NCBI RefSeq assembly: GCF_000568815.1
Contig: NZ_CP007201.1
Location: forward strand, 2,489,654 to 2,553,653
Source: Sulfurospirillum multivorans DSM 12446
Lineage (GTDB): Bacteria; Campylobacterota; Campylobacteria; Campylobacterales; Sulfurospirillaceae
Reading direction: 5' to 3'
DNA: 64,000 bases
Of this stretch, positions 1 to 8,376 are shown piece after piece. The first letter of the stretch is position 1, and each line of letters starts with the position of its first letter. Below the pieces are notes generated by a model, which was given only the letters and a program-made list of their open reading frames with translations, made no database searches and was not told where the DNA came from. Both the position numbers and the translations under genes were made by a program.

Positions 1-813
1 TTTGCCGTTAAAGCCTCCATTAAAAAGACAGATAAACTTGAGAGCACCCGCGCCTCCGTCAATAAATATTTTAACATTCCCCTCATCTTCTCTGCAGCTC
101 TTTTAAGCTTTGCGCATGGAGCAAACGATGTCGCCAACGCTGTTGGACCCTTAGCAGGCATTTACGATGCGCTGACAACGGGACATATCTCCTCCGCTGC
201 GGGAATTCCCATCTGGGTCATGCTCCTTGGTGCATCGGGTATCGTTGTGGGACTTGGGTTGTATGGACCACGACTGATTAAAACCGTTGGCAGTGAGATC
301 ACGGAGCTTGATCAAATCCGCGCGTTTTGTGTCGCAATGTCAGCAGCCCTCACCGTCATCATCGCTTCACAAATGGGACTGCCGGTTAGCTCAACTCACA
401 TTGCCGTCGGCGCTGTTTTTGGCGTAGGCTTTTTACGTGAATACTTGTTAAGAGATCATACCAAGCTGACCGAAGAGGAGTTGAAGCAACACAAGCTTGA
501 TGATGAGATGCAAAAACTTGAAGAGTACAAGCACTCACTTGAATCGCTTGGCAAACTCAAAAAAGTCGATCCTATTTTAGTCAAAACACTCATGGGTAAA
601 ATTAATGAAGAAAAGGCTATTATTAGCCATATCTATGAAGGGGAGTTGGAGCTCAGTAAGGTCGAGAAAAAAGCGCTTAAAGCCGTTCGAAAGCATGAAC
701 TGGTGAAACGCTCTGCTCTTAAAATGATCCTCGCAGCATGGCTCATTACCGTTCCTGCTTCTGCCCTTTTAGCCGCTATTTTCTACTTTATGATTCGAGG
801 AATGCTGCTGTAG
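1..813 (+). CDS. PiT-family inorganic phosphate permease (C-terminal part, start outside window)
   Basis: The reading frame is open from base 1, so only the last 270 residues are visible. It begins in the loop before the family signature GANDVANAVGPL (about bases 112-155), followed by membrane segments and the second half-repeat signature GLPVSSTHIAVGAVFG (about 379-426). PiT proteins move phosphate, often as a metal-phosphate complex, with protons or sodium across the inner membrane. Between the last two membrane segments lies a charged, probably helical insert of about 85 residues (about bases 440-715), rich in Lys and Glu and likely cytoplasmic. It is one of three phosphate uptake systems in the window, with pstSCAB and the Na/Pi-type gene at 47.7 kb. 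The upstream promoter is out of view. Confidence 0.9.
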   Translation, partial: FAVKASIKKTDKLESTRASVNKYFNIPLIFSAALLSFAHGANDVANAVGPLAGIYDALTTGHISSAAGIPIWVMLLGASGIVVGLGLYGPRLIKTVGSEITELDQIRAFCVAMSAALTVIIASQMGLPVSSTHIAVGAVFGVGFLREYLLRDHTKLTEEELKQHKLDDEMQKLEEYKHSLESLGKLKKVDPILVKTLMGKINEEKAIISHIYEGELELSKVEKKALKAVRKHELVKRSALKMILAAWLITVPASALLAAIFYFMIRGMLL

Positions 814-884
814 TTTTTGAAGGTCTCATACGTCAGGTACGAGGTCTTCTCTCTATTTTATCCCTAGTTTTGACTAGGCAATGT

Positions 885-894
885 TTACATGTAA
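885..894. repeat. Highly iterated palindrome TTACATGTAA (first of 38 copies)
   Basis: This perfect 10-bp palindrome, usually extended to TTTACATGTAAA, recurs across the window. Start positions read by eye: 885, 2652, 3633, 3656, 7162, 10399, 10565, 10815, 15819, 23087, 23663, 24251, 25942, 28737, 29254, 31634, 34419, 35553, 36630, 38000, 38252, 40617, 44474, 45026, 45705, 47334, 47731, 48975, 50870, 50892, 55333, 56612, 58515, 58857, 59747, 60761, 62069, 62373. Twenty-one are intergenic, often within 30 bp of a stop codon, and 17 lie inside genes. None lies in pstCAB, in 10.8-15.8 kb, in 15.8-23.1 kb or in nifJ. Its role is unknown to me. Confidence 0.95.
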
Positions 895-954
895 AACTCT
901 GTTAAGATCATCTCCTGTGACACTATGAACAACCCAAAAGGAAACCAAAAATTT

Positions 955-2202
955 ATGTTATTTTCAGATTTAAAACTCAGCCCTGCGCTTTTAAAAGCGA
1001 TTCACGATGAAGGCTATACGACCCCAACACCCGTACAAGAAAAAGCGATTCCTTCCATTTTAGAAGGTCGCGACATGCTTGCAGGTGCGCAAACGGGAAC
1101 CGGAAAAACCGCAGGCTTTACGCTTCCTATTTTAGAGCTTCTCTCCCAAAAACCTCACGCTAAAGGCAAACCGCTTCTTCGCGTGCTCATTCTCACCCCA
1201 ACACGTGAACTTGCCGCACAAGTGCAAGAGAGCGTTAAAGCGTATGGCAAATACCTTCCGTATAAAAGTGCGGTTATCTTTGGAGGGGTGAGTATCAACC
1301 CTCAGATTCAGATGTTACGTGCTGGCATCGACATTTTGGTCGCAACACCAGGTCGTTTGTTAGACCACGTCTCACAAGGTACGATTGATCTCAAACACAT
1401 CGAAACTTTAGTCCTCGATGAAGCCGATCGTATGCTCGATATGGGCTTTATCAAAGACATTCGTCGTGTCATTTCGTTACTTCCAACCAAGCGTCAAAAC
1501 CTACTTTTCTCAGCGACCTATTCGGATGATATCAAAAAACTCTGTGAATCGATCTTGAGAAATCCCGTCATTGTCGAAGTGGCACGTCGCAATACATCGA
1601 GTGAACTGGTCAATCAACGCGTCATTATGGTCGATTGCAAGCGCAAAACTGCCCTACTTGCCAAGCTGATTCAAGAGAACAAATGGGAGCAAATTTTGGT
1701 TTTTACGAGAACCAAACACCATGCAAACAAAGTCTCTGAATACCTTGCCAAGATCAATATCAGCTCTGCGGCGATTCATGGCAATAAAAGCCAAGGTGCC
1801 CGAACCAAAGCGCTCGCTGATTTTAAAAACGGCTCGGTCAAAGTGCTGGTGGCAACCGACATCGCAGCACGCGGTCTGGATATCGACCAACTCCCACACG
1901 TGGTCAATCTTGAGCTTCCCAATATTGCAGAGGATTATGTTCACCGTATCGGACGAACAGGGCGTGCTGGCAACAACGGCGAGGCGATTTCACTCGTGTG
2001 TGTCGATGAGCATGAGTACCTTGCAGGCATTGAAAAACTGATCAACCGCAAGTTTAAACGTGAAATCATCGAAGGGTTTGAGCCCAATCCTGACATTAAA
2101 GCAGAGCCCATTCAACAAGGTCGTGGCAGTAAACCCCAAGGTCAACCGCGTCGCAGAGACAATGCGCCTCGTGAATACGTCGAAAAAAGAAGAAACAGGT
2201 AA
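955..2202 (+). CDS. rhlE: DEAD-box RNA helicase, RhlE type
   Basis: ATP-dependent RNA helicase for RNA remodelling. In order: Q motif region [11 protein letters not shown], Walker [17 protein letters not shown], the DEAD box in [13 protein letters not shown], motif [19 protein letters not shown], and motif [12 protein letters not shown]. The tail is short, basic and arginine-rich ([18 protein letters not shown]), as in RhlE proteins that bind RNA through the tail. An earlier in-frame ATG at 925 has no ribosome site. The ATG at 955 has AAGGAA about 12 bp before it and gives the usual RhlE N-terminus ([10 protein letters not shown]), so I chose it. The yaiI-like gene follows after 3 bp and is probably cotranscribed. 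Confidence 0.93.
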   Translation: MLFSDLKLSPALLKAIHDEGYTTPTPVQEKAIPSILEGRDMLAGAQTGTGKTAGFTLPILELLSQKPHAKGKPLLRVLILTPTRELAAQVQESVKAYGKYLPYKSAVIFGGVSINPQIQMLRAGIDILVATPGRLLDHVSQGTIDLKHIETLVLDEADRMLDMGFIKDIRRVISLLPTKRQNLLFSATYSDDIKKLCESILRNPVIVEVARRNTSSELVNQRVIMVDCKRKTALLAKLIQENKWEQILVFTRTKHHANKVSEYLAKINISSAAIHGNKSQGARTKALADFKNGSVKVLVATDIAARGLDIDQLPHVVNLELPNIAEDYVHRIGRTGRAGNNGEAISLVCVDEHEYLAGIEKLINRKFKREIIEGFEPNPDIKAEPIQQGRGSKPQGQPRRRDNAPREYVEKRRNR

Positions 2203-2205
2203 GCA

Positions 2206-2649
2206 ATGATCTACGTTGACGCCGATGCTTTTCCCAACACGCTTAAAGAGATTTTGCTTCGTGCGGTCTTTAAGCGTGGCATTACCACCCATTTTGTGGC
2301 AAATAAAAAAATACCACTCCAAGACTCACCACTGCTAACCATGATCATCGTTTCCCAAGGTGCGGACGAAGCCGATCATTACATCGTCGAGCATGCCGTG
2401 AGCGATGATCTGGTCATCACCGCGGACATTCCTTTAGCCGACAGACTGGTCAGCAAAGGCGTGCTTGCGCTTGATCCACGCGGCACGATTTACGATGAAA
2501 GCAACATCAAAAGCTTGCTTGCGATGCGCAATTTAATGCAAGAACTCCGCGACGCAGGTGAAATCACAGGAGGACCTAGTGCCATTGGCGAAAAGCAAAA
2601 GCGAGCCTTCGCCGATGCGCTCAATGCGCTCTTGCAAAAACAAAAATAG
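2206..2649 (+). CDS. YaiI/YqxD family protein (DUF188, UPF0178)
   Basis: 147 residues, full length for the UPF0178 family. Recognised by the N-terminus MIYVDADAFPN, the central ITADIPLADRLVSKG and the C-terminal half DPRGTIYDESNIKSLLAMRN with ITGGPSAIGEKQKRAF. The fold is PIN-like with conserved acidic residues at the N-terminus, so a nucleic-acid role has been proposed, but no activity is established for the family. It starts 3 bp after the helicase stop, with the ribosome site inside the end of that gene, so it is translationally linked to it. A TTACATGTAA palindrome begins 3 bp after the stop. Confidence 0.9.
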   Translation: MIYVDADAFPNTLKEILLRAVFKRGITTHFVANKKIPLQDSPLLTMIIVSQGADEADHYIVEHAVSDDLVITADIPLADRLVSKGVLALDPRGTIYDESNIKSLLAMRNLMQELRDAGEITGGPSAIGEKQKRAFADALNALLQKQK

Positions 2650-2664
2650 CGTTACATGTAAAGA

Positions 2665-3618
2665 TCAAACGCCTTTGCGTTTGAAAAATAACAGGGTAAT
2701 CATCCCCGCGCAAAAGCTGACGATACAGAAGATAAGCAGCGAAAATTTTGAAACCCATGATGTGTCCACAAGTTCACTCATGCCCTCACTTGTTTGCGCC
2801 TTTTCAACCATGCTACGCAATGTCTCCGCATTTTCATTCATCCGCGGAAGCAGCTCTTCAAAGGTCGTGGTCAAAATGGCTTTTTTTGCCTGTGAATTGC
2901 GTGCGATCTGCTCGAATCCTTGGGCGTAAAGCGCAAATGCCTCTTTAAAGATTTTGATGCGTTTAAGGCTCTCTTTGTTGTCCACAACCACTTCAATTTT
3001 GTTGGCATGCTTTTCGATCTCATCTTTAAGCTCTTTGATGCGAATGAGAAAAAAGTCGTTGTTGTTGAGCGTAAAAGAGGCGGCTGAAATTTTATATTTT
3101 AACAGAGCATCCAGCAAGTACGCTGCGCTGTTACCGCTCATTGGGTCATTATCCATAAACGATTGAAAAAGAATTTTGTTGGGGTGCTCTTCTAAAAGCG
3201 TGTTGTATTTTGCAAATACGTTACCTTCAATGCCTGCGTTCTCTTTCTCCAGAGCCACGATCCTTTTAAACGATTGCTCGTACGTTTTAAGATCGCTACT
3301 GAGCGCACCAATGCCTTTTTGCATCGCACTGCTTTTTGCAACCAAACTCTCTTTGCCAAGCTTCGTTAACGTCTCAGCCAACTTCGCAGCTTCCGTGTCA
3401 AAATCGCGCAGGTATTTGTCATCTTGCACCATCAAATACTCTTTGATGTCCAGCTTGAGTCTCATGATGCTTGGATTGATGGAATGAATGTTCGCTTCAC
3501 TTTTATAAAGTGCAGGGGCTGAGTTACCTTGGTGTGGAAGCAAAAACTGAACGATCACGGTACTGGCTAAAAGAAAGCTCAGTAAGAGAAGGAGTTGGAG
3601 GGGAGAGAAACGATTCAC
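2665..3618 (-). CDS. Orphan two-TM periplasmic helical sensor protein without signalling domain
   Basis: 317 residues starting at GTG, with GAAGGAA 6 bp upstream. There is one membrane helix at about residues 7-28, a long periplasmic region of about 260 residues predicted almost wholly helical (Lys/Glu/Leu-rich), and a second membrane helix at about 290-311, ending five residues later with KRKGV. The layout matches the extracellular half of a chemoreceptor or kinase with a four-helix or double helical-bundle domain. However, there is no HAMP, MCP or kinase domain, and none is left in the DNA downstream. It may be a stand-alone sensor that pairs with another membrane protein, or a truncated receptor. 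Convergent with yaiI and upstream of the pst operon on the same strand. Family not recognised with certainty. Confidence 0.75.
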   Translation of the reverse strand: MNRFSPLQLLLLLSFLLASTVIVQFLLPHQGNSAPALYKSEANIHSINPSIMRLKLDIKEYLMVQDDKYLRDFDTEAAKLAETLTKLGKESLVAKSSAMQKGIGALSSDLKTYEQSFKRIVALEKENAGIEGNVFAKYNTLLEEHPNKILFQSFMDNDPMSGNSAAYLLDALLKYKISAASFTLNNNDFFLIRIKELKDEIEKHANKIEVVVDNKESLKRIKIFKEAFALYAQGFEQIARNSQAKKAILTTTFEELLPRMNENAETLRSMVEKAQTSEGMSELVDTSWVSKFSLLIFCIVSFCAGMITLLFFKRKGV

Positions 3619-3632
3619 GGTGCATTCCTTCG

Positions 3633-3665
3633 TTACATGTAAAGCTTAAAGCGCTTTACATGTAA
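3633..3665. repeat. Paired TTACATGTAA palindromes, centres 23 bp apart
   Basis: Two copies of the iterated palindrome, at 3633-3642 and 3656-3665, lie just upstream of the orphan sensor gene, separated by an AT-rich spacer that itself contains AAGCTTAAAGCGCTTT. A similar pair with 22-bp spacing is at 50870-50901. About two helical turns between centres would place both sites on one DNA face. Confidence 0.85.
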
Positions 3666-3686
3666 ACATAAATTAACTTCTTGCCA

Positions 3687-3836
3687 ATAGACTTCTTGCA
3701 AAACTCATTTTGCAAGAAGAAAAAAAAAGCACCAAAGGTGCGTGGGCATTGCGCCGAGCAAAACACAGTGTTCACGTAGTCTTTAGAGCTTTGCTTTAAA
3801 GACGTGTAAAAAGTTCTTGCAGAACTCTAATGAAAT
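3687..3836 (-). repeat. Dispersed 3'-end repeat, copy A (behind pstB)
   Basis: About 150 bp immediately behind the pstB stop, nearly the same as 47027-47169 behind luxS. The strongest shared blocks are GCACCAAAGGTGCGTGGGC, TTGCGCCGAGCAAAAC and AGAGCTTTGCTTTAAA (plus-strand reading). Each copy carries several hairpins: an outer TTCTTGCAAAA...TTTTGCAAGAA, a central GCACC-AAA-GGTGC, and AGTTCTTGCAGAACT. Read on the minus strand, as pstB is transcribed, the central hairpin is followed by nine T. The element therefore at least ends the pst transcript here. It holds no convincing ORF. Length and sequence conservation beyond the hairpins suggest more than a plain terminator. Confidence 0.85.
3720..3741 (-). 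terminator. Rho-independent terminator of the pst operon
   Basis: On the minus strand GCACC-TTT-GGTGC is followed directly by a run of nine T, a canonical intrinsic terminator. It lies inside repeat copy A, about 107 bp behind the pstB stop. Confidence 0.8.
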
Positions 3837-3847
3837 GTAAGCGCTAT

Positions 3848-4672
3848 TTATCCAAAACGACCCGTAATGTAGTCTTCTGTTTTTTTCTCTTTGGGATTGA
3901 CAAAGAGTGTTTTAGCATCACTGTATTCGATGAGATTGCCCATGTGAAAAAATGCGGTGTAATCTGCGATACGCGCGGCTTGTTGCATGTTGTGCGTGAC
4001 GATAACGATGGTGTAGTTTTTTTTGAGATCCAACATCAAGTTTTCAATCTTCTCGGTTGAAATCGGATCAAGTGCAGAGGTTGGCTCATCCATCAAGATA
4101 ACATCGGGCTCAACCGCAATAGCACGCGCGATACACAAACGTTGTTGCTGTCCGCCTGAGAGTGCCGTGCCTGGGTCTTTGAGTTTATCTTTAACCTCTT
4201 CCCAAAGATTGGCACCTTTGAGTGCTCGCTCGACCAACTCGTCACACTCTTTGCCTTTTTTCACGATGTCATGCATCAAAGGAGCATACGCGATGTTTTC
4301 ATAGATACTTTTTGGGAAAGGATTGGGTTGTTGAAACACCATACCAACGCGTTTTCTAACCGCAACGACGTCGATGTTTTTGTCATACACATCGTGCCCA
4401 TCAATGCCAACGAACCCTTCTACTCTACAGCTGGGAACGAGATCGTTCATACGGTTGATGCAACGTAAAAAAGTAGACTTTCCGCAACCACTCGGTCCTA
4501 TGAGTGCTGTGATTTTTTTCGTATAAACATCCATATTGATGCTATTGAGAGCCTGTTTATCGCCGTAAAAAAGATCAAGGTTTTTGACCTCTATTTTGAT
4601 ACTCTCTGCAATCTCAGGAGTCTCATCACGATCGTTAAAGGTTGTGTGAATAAAACCATTTTCCATTGTCAT
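3848..4672 (-). CDS. pstB: Phosphate ABC transporter, ATP-binding protein PstB
   Basis: ATPase subunit of the high-affinity phosphate importer. Shows Walker [10 protein letters not shown], the Q-loop region VFQQPNPFP, signature [14 protein letters not shown], Walker [14 protein letters not shown] and switch His in VTHN. The GRCINRMND and YENIAYAP-like segments and the length are typical of PstB. A GTG at 4678 is possible, but the ATG at 4672 overlaps the pstA stop as TAATG behind GAAAGAAAG, so I take 4672. Last gene of pstSCAB, with repeat copy A and a terminator directly behind. Confidence 0.97.
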   Translation of the reverse strand: MTMENGFIHTTFNDRDETPEIAESIKIEVKNLDLFYGDKQALNSINMDVYTKKITALIGPSGCGKSTFLRCINRMNDLVPSCRVEGFVGIDGHDVYDKNIDVVAVRKRVGMVFQQPNPFPKSIYENIAYAPLMHDIVKKGKECDELVERALKGANLWEEVKDKLKDPGTALSGGQQQRLCIARAIAVEPDVILMDEPTSALDPISTEKIENLMLDLKKNYTIVIVTHNMQQAARIADYTAFFHMGNLIEYSDAKTLFVNPKEKKTEDYITGRFG

Positions 4673-5844
4673 TACCACTTTCTTTCAAATTTTTTTCTAA
4701 GGTACACGGCGCCGGCATTCATGGAAAGAAGTACCGCTAAAAGAACGATAATACCTGCAGCAGTACGCTCCAAGTAAGCTTTTTCAGGCATACCTGCCCA
4801 TGTAAAGATTTGTGCAGGAAGCACGGTTGCAGCGTCGGTAAAACTCGTCGCCGCATCGGGAACAAATGCGATCATACCGACAATAATCAAAGGTGCCGTC
4901 TCACCCAAAGCATGCGCAATGGAGATGATGGAGCCTGTCATAATGCCTGGCATCGCCAAAGGTAAAACATGATCACGCACGATCTGCCATTTGGTCAGAC
5001 CCAGCCCAAAACCCGCTTGGCGAATGCTTGCAGGAACCGATTTGAGAGATGCTTTAGAGCTTACAATGATGACCGGCAAACACATGAGTGCCAAGGTCAT
5101 ACCACCTACCAACGGTGAACTCCTTGGAACCCCAAAGAAGTTGATAAAAATTGCCAAGCCTAAAAGACCAAACAAAATGGAAGGAATCGCGGCAAGGTTG
5201 TTGATATTCACCTCAATGATCTGCGTCCAACGATTATCAGGAGCAAACTCTTCGAGATAAATGGCTGTCATAACGCCAATTGGAAACGCAATCAACATCG
5301 TGACGATAATGGTCATCACCGTTCCAATGATGGAAGAGTAGATACCCGAATTTTCAGGAATTTTTGAATCGCCGGTGGTGAGAAAAATGGTGTTAAACTT
5401 CAGTTCAACCAGCCCTTTTTCTTTGAGTTCATCCACATAGGCACGTTCATTTGGCTTGGTTCGTGACTCTTTGCCTTTGACATATTGGTCAACCTCAGAG
5501 TTGGCGAGTACCCAGTGTTCTTGTGTCGTATTCATCCATGTTGGATTTTGTTTGACTTGATTGGGAATGTCTCTTAGCCATGCGCGACTGATAATTTTAA
5601 GGTTTTTACCTTTAACCGCAACATAAGGATTTTCCAAAACCTCTTCATTGATGGTGACTTCCATTTTGACATAGGTTTGAAAAAAAGCGGGATAGCCGGA
5701 TCTTCCTAAATCCACCAAAAAGAAGATCAAAAAAGAGACAGAGAAGACAATCGCCATAATCGTAGCCCCTTTAAAAAGAGCTGCTTTTTGGTTACGTCTT
5801 TTGATCTGTGGTATGTAAAAATAGTTGTCGTTTTGCTCTTTCAT
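4672..5844 (-). CDS. pstA: Phosphate ABC transporter permease PstA
   Basis: 390 residues; inner-membrane permease pairing with PstC. The transport domain is in the C-terminal half, with the binding-protein-dependent permease loop ([24 protein letters not shown]) and ALGETAPL. It is about 90 residues longer than the common PstA. After the first membrane helix (about residues 26-47) comes a hydrophilic stretch of about 115 residues (containing [12 protein letters not shown] and [22 protein letters not shown]) before the second helix, presumably periplasmic. The start has AAAGGG upstream. Overlaps pstB by one base and lies 9 bp behind pstC. Confidence 0.95.
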   Translation of the reverse strand: MKEQNDNYFYIPQIKRRNQKAALFKGATIMAIVFSVSFLIFFLVDLGRSGYPAFFQTYVKMEVTINEEVLENPYVAVKGKNLKIISRAWLRDIPNQVKQNPTWMNTTQEHWVLANSEVDQYVKGKESRTKPNERAYVDELKEKGLVELKFNTIFLTTGDSKIPENSGIYSSIIGTVMTIIVTMLIAFPIGVMTAIYLEEFAPDNRWTQIIEVNINNLAAIPSILFGLLGLAIFINFFGVPRSSPLVGGMTLALMCLPVIIVSSKASLKSVPASIRQAGFGLGLTKWQIVRDHVLPLAMPGIMTGSIISIAHALGETAPLIIVGMIAFVPDAATSFTDAATVLPAQIFTWAGMPEKAYLERTAAGIIVLLAVLLSMNAGAVYLRKKFERKW

Positions 5845-5853
5845 ATCTGCCCT

Positions 5854-7110
5854 TTAAAGCGTTGAAACTTTGTATTTTCTATGGAACTTACGAATGGTAC
5901 TGACCGAGATAATGTTAATGACCAATGTCACCACAAAAAGCACCAAACCCAGCGCAAAGGCTGAGAGGGTGAGTGGGTTGTTAAACTCTTGATCACCCGT
6001 AAGCGATTCAACGATTTTAACCGTGACGGTGGTCATATCTTCCAGTGGATTCCACGTTAAGTTTGGTCTTAAACCTGCTGCCATAACAACGATCATGGTC
6101 TCTCCAAGGGCTCGTGAGACACCAAGGAGGATCGAAGCGATGATACCTGGCATCGCAGAAGGGAGAACCACAAAACGAATCGTCTCTGCTTTGTTCATAC
6201 CAAGTGCATACGCACCATTGCGCATATTTTGAGGTACAGAGCTGATAACATCATCGGAGAGGGAAGAGATAAACGGGATAATCATAATCCCCATGATAAT
6301 ACCTGAAGAGAGTGCGTTTTGGTACTGTGCTTCGATGCCAAAGACCGCAAAAAATTTAACCACAAGCGGAGCGACCGTAAGGGCAGCAAAGAATCCATAC
6401 ACAACGGTTGGGATACCCGCTAAAATCTCTAAAAAAGGCTTCACTTGAGATCTAACACTTGAACTGGCATACTCAGACATAAAAATCGCAGACAGCAGTC
6501 CCATCGGAATGGCAACCACCATCGCAATAGCGGTGATGTAAAAAGTTCCTGCAAAAATAGGCACGGCGCCAAATTTAGCTTCCGCCGCGTTCGCATCTGC
6601 TCTACCCGCACCCTCTAAAAAGGCGGTATCGGGTGACCACTCTAAACCAAAGATGAAGTGAAAGAAACTTTGCATTTGGAAGAAATGAAGCGCTTCAAAG
6701 ATGATAGAAAGCAAGATACCAAAGGTTGTTAGCACCGAAACCAATGAAGCGGTGAAGAGCATTCCCTTAATCAAATCTTCTACCAAGTCACGCGCTTTGG
6801 TCGTACCTTGGATATTTTTAATCAAGAGTCCAAGGGTGAGTGCTCCCACACCAAGGGCTGCTGCTAAAAGCATCGTTGGGGGAATGGCGTGAACGCCAAA
6901 AAGATATAAAAATACTCCACAAACCCCAATCGTAATGATCGGAAGTCCTGTATAAAGAGCTCCAAACCAACCGTATTGGTCAGGTTGAGAATGCATTTTA
7001 ATACCTTGTGAACGAATCGTGATGGCTTTTTGTCGGCCTAAAACATAGCCTAGAAACATTAGTGGAACAAGTCCACCAAAAAAGATAAGATAGAGTGTTT
7101 GCGTACTCAC
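5854..7110 (-). CDS. pstC: Phosphate ABC transporter permease PstC
   Basis: 418 residues; first permease of the Pst importer. Membrane segments near the N-terminus are followed by the permease domain with SEYASSSVRSQVKPFLEILAG, PTVVYGFFAAL and the EAA-type loop GAYALGMNKAETIRFVVLP, then SRALGETMIV. The N-terminal region before the transport domain is longer than in E. coli PstC, with two or three extra membrane helices. Start codon is GTG (complement of 7108-7110) with AAAGGA about 8 bp upstream. A hairpin between pstS and this gene may lower its expression relative to pstS. Confidence 0.95.
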   Translation of the reverse strand: MSTQTLYLIFFGGLVPLMFLGYVLGRQKAITIRSQGIKMHSQPDQYGWFGALYTGLPIITIGVCGVFLYLFGVHAIPPTMLLAAALGVGALTLGLLIKNIQGTTKARDLVEDLIKGMLFTASLVSVLTTFGILLSIIFEALHFFQMQSFFHFIFGLEWSPDTAFLEGAGRADANAAEAKFGAVPIFAGTFYITAIAMVVAIPMGLLSAIFMSEYASSSVRSQVKPFLEILAGIPTVVYGFFAALTVAPLVVKFFAVFGIEAQYQNALSSGIIMGIMIIPFISSLSDDVISSVPQNMRNGAYALGMNKAETIRFVVLPSAMPGIIASILLGVSRALGETMIVVMAAGLRPNLTWNPLEDMTTVTVKIVESLTGDQEFNNPLTLSAFALGLVLFVVTLVINIISVSTIRKFHRKYKVSTL

Positions 7111-7133
7111 CAGAGTCCTTTAAAAAGAGGTGC

Positions 7134-7154
7134 GAGAGGCTCTAAAAGCCTCTC
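7134..7154 (-). terminator. Intra-operon hairpin between pstS and pstC
   Basis: On the minus strand GAGAGGCT and AGCCTCTC form an 8-bp perfect stem, followed after a few bases by CTCTTTTT. It sits between pstS and pstC. It can act as a leaky terminator or RNA-stabilising end, keeping the binding protein in excess over the membrane subunits as is common for ABC importers. Confidence 0.6.
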
Positions 7155-7173
7155 ATCGGTCTTACATGTAAAC

Positions 7174-8214
7174 TTATGGAAGAATGGTATTTTTCTTAAC
7201 CATCTCTTCAGTGAGTTTAGTCTTAGCTAAAACAGCTGCTTGTACTTTTTTAAGATCTCCCTCGGTCATTGGAACCAAACCGATTGTTTTAAGTACACCT
7301 TTTGTACCGATCATTTTTGCATCAACATACAATTTCAAGAATTCATCCATCCCTTTAACTTGAGAACGGTGTGAGTTTTTAGCGTAGATATAAAGGCTTC
7401 TTGAGATTGGGTATTTTGCAGATGAAATCGTATCAAATGCTGGTTCAACGCTATCCACAGATGCGCCATTGATTTTATCGCCATTCTCTTCAAGGAAGCT
7501 GTAACCAAAGATACCAAATGCAGCAGTGTCTTTCGTCAATTTTTGAACGATTAGGTTGTCATTTTCACCTGCTGGAACAAACACACCGTCTTGGCGTACT
7601 GCTTTGTATTTGCCTTTTTTGTCGCCATACGCTTCAAATTTCTTTGAGCTGTGCTCCATAACCATTTCATCAAATGAGTCACGTGTTCCTGATGTGGTTG
7701 GAGGACCGTAAACGGTAATTTTTCTATTTGGAAGAGCCGCATCGATCTCATTCCATGTTTTGTATGGGTTTTTAATGAGTGACTTACCATCTTTACTTGG
7801 TACTTCTTCAGCAAGTGCTAAGAACATTTGCTCACGTGTAAAGTTGATTTTGCCATTGGTTTTAGATTGCGCAAACGCGATACCATCAAATCCTACCATC
7901 ATACCCGTGATGTCTGTGACGCCATTCTCTAAACATGTTTTGTATTCAGACGCTTTCATAGGGCGTGAAGCATTGGTAAAATCAGGTGTATCAAGACCAT
8001 TACCTGAACAAAAAATCTTCATACCACCACCAGTTCCTGTTGACTCAACGACAGGTGTCGCATTGCCTGTTGTTGCTTTAAACTCTTCAGCGACATAGCT
8101 GGTAAAAGGATACACGGTAGATGATCCAACAATTTTAATCTGATCTCTTGCACTCGCAGTTACACTTAAAGCTGCAACACTTAAAAGGGCAATTGCACAT
8201 GTTTTGATAGTCAT
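7174..8214 (-). CDS. pstS: Phosphate-binding protein PstS
   Basis: 346 residues; periplasmic phosphate receptor of the Pst importer. Signal peptide MTIKTCAIALLSVAALSVTA, then the phosphate-binding pattern IVGSSTVYPF, STGTGGGMKIFCSG, and TTSGTRDSF. An upstream in-frame ATG at 8226 lies inside the ribosome site. GGAG sits 7 bp before the ATG at 8214, which also gives a proper signal peptide, so I start there. Its promoter has the Pho-type operator described at 8247-8278. First gene of pstSCAB. Confidence 0.96.
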   Translation of the reverse strand: MTIKTCAIALLSVAALSVTASARDQIKIVGSSTVYPFTSYVAEEFKATTGNATPVVESTGTGGGMKIFCSGNGLDTPDFTNASRPMKASEYKTCLENGVTDITGMMVGFDGIAFAQSKTNGKINFTREQMFLALAEEVPSKDGKSLIKNPYKTWNEIDAALPNRKITVYGPPTTSGTRDSFDEMVMEHSSKKFEAYGDKKGKYKAVRQDGVFVPAGENDNLIVQKLTKDTAAFGIFGYSFLEENGDKINGASVDSVEPAFDTISSAKYPISRSLYIYAKNSHRSQVKGMDEFLKLYVDAKMIGTKGVLKTIGLVPMTEGDLKKVQAAVLAKTKLTEEMVKKNTILP

Positions 8215-8246
8215 TGTATACTCCATTTCTAAAATTTGGTAATGTC

Positions 8247-8278
8247 ATTGTAAGGGAATTTGATTACAACTTGGTTAC
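8247..8278 (-). promoter_or_regulatory. Pho-type operator and promoter of pstSCAB
   Basis: Read on the minus strand: GTAACCAAGTT (8278-8268), GTAATCAAATT (8267-8257), CCCT, then -10 TACAAT (8252-8247). The two 11-bp direct repeats take the place of a -35 box, as with PhoB-activated promoters. The same layout with identical spacing occurs before the olsF-like, phoU and phoH-like genes. The regulator is presumably the PhoB-type protein at 21249-21920. It differs from the GTTTC-based box described for Campylobacter jejuni PhosR. Confidence 0.8.
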
Positions 8279-8376
8279 GAATTGTTTCTCAATAGAGGAT
8301 TAAAATGCTTCGTTATTATCATTTTTTTGGGAAGAGCCCGTTATAATTCTAAGCTAACTTGCTACAAGGAATTTTT

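Noticed and set aside
1308-1490. Antisense open frames inside the helicase, chemoreceptors, nifJ and rnd genes
   Set aside because: They mirror the codon structure of well-recognised genes on the other strand, have no ribosome sites and resemble no family.
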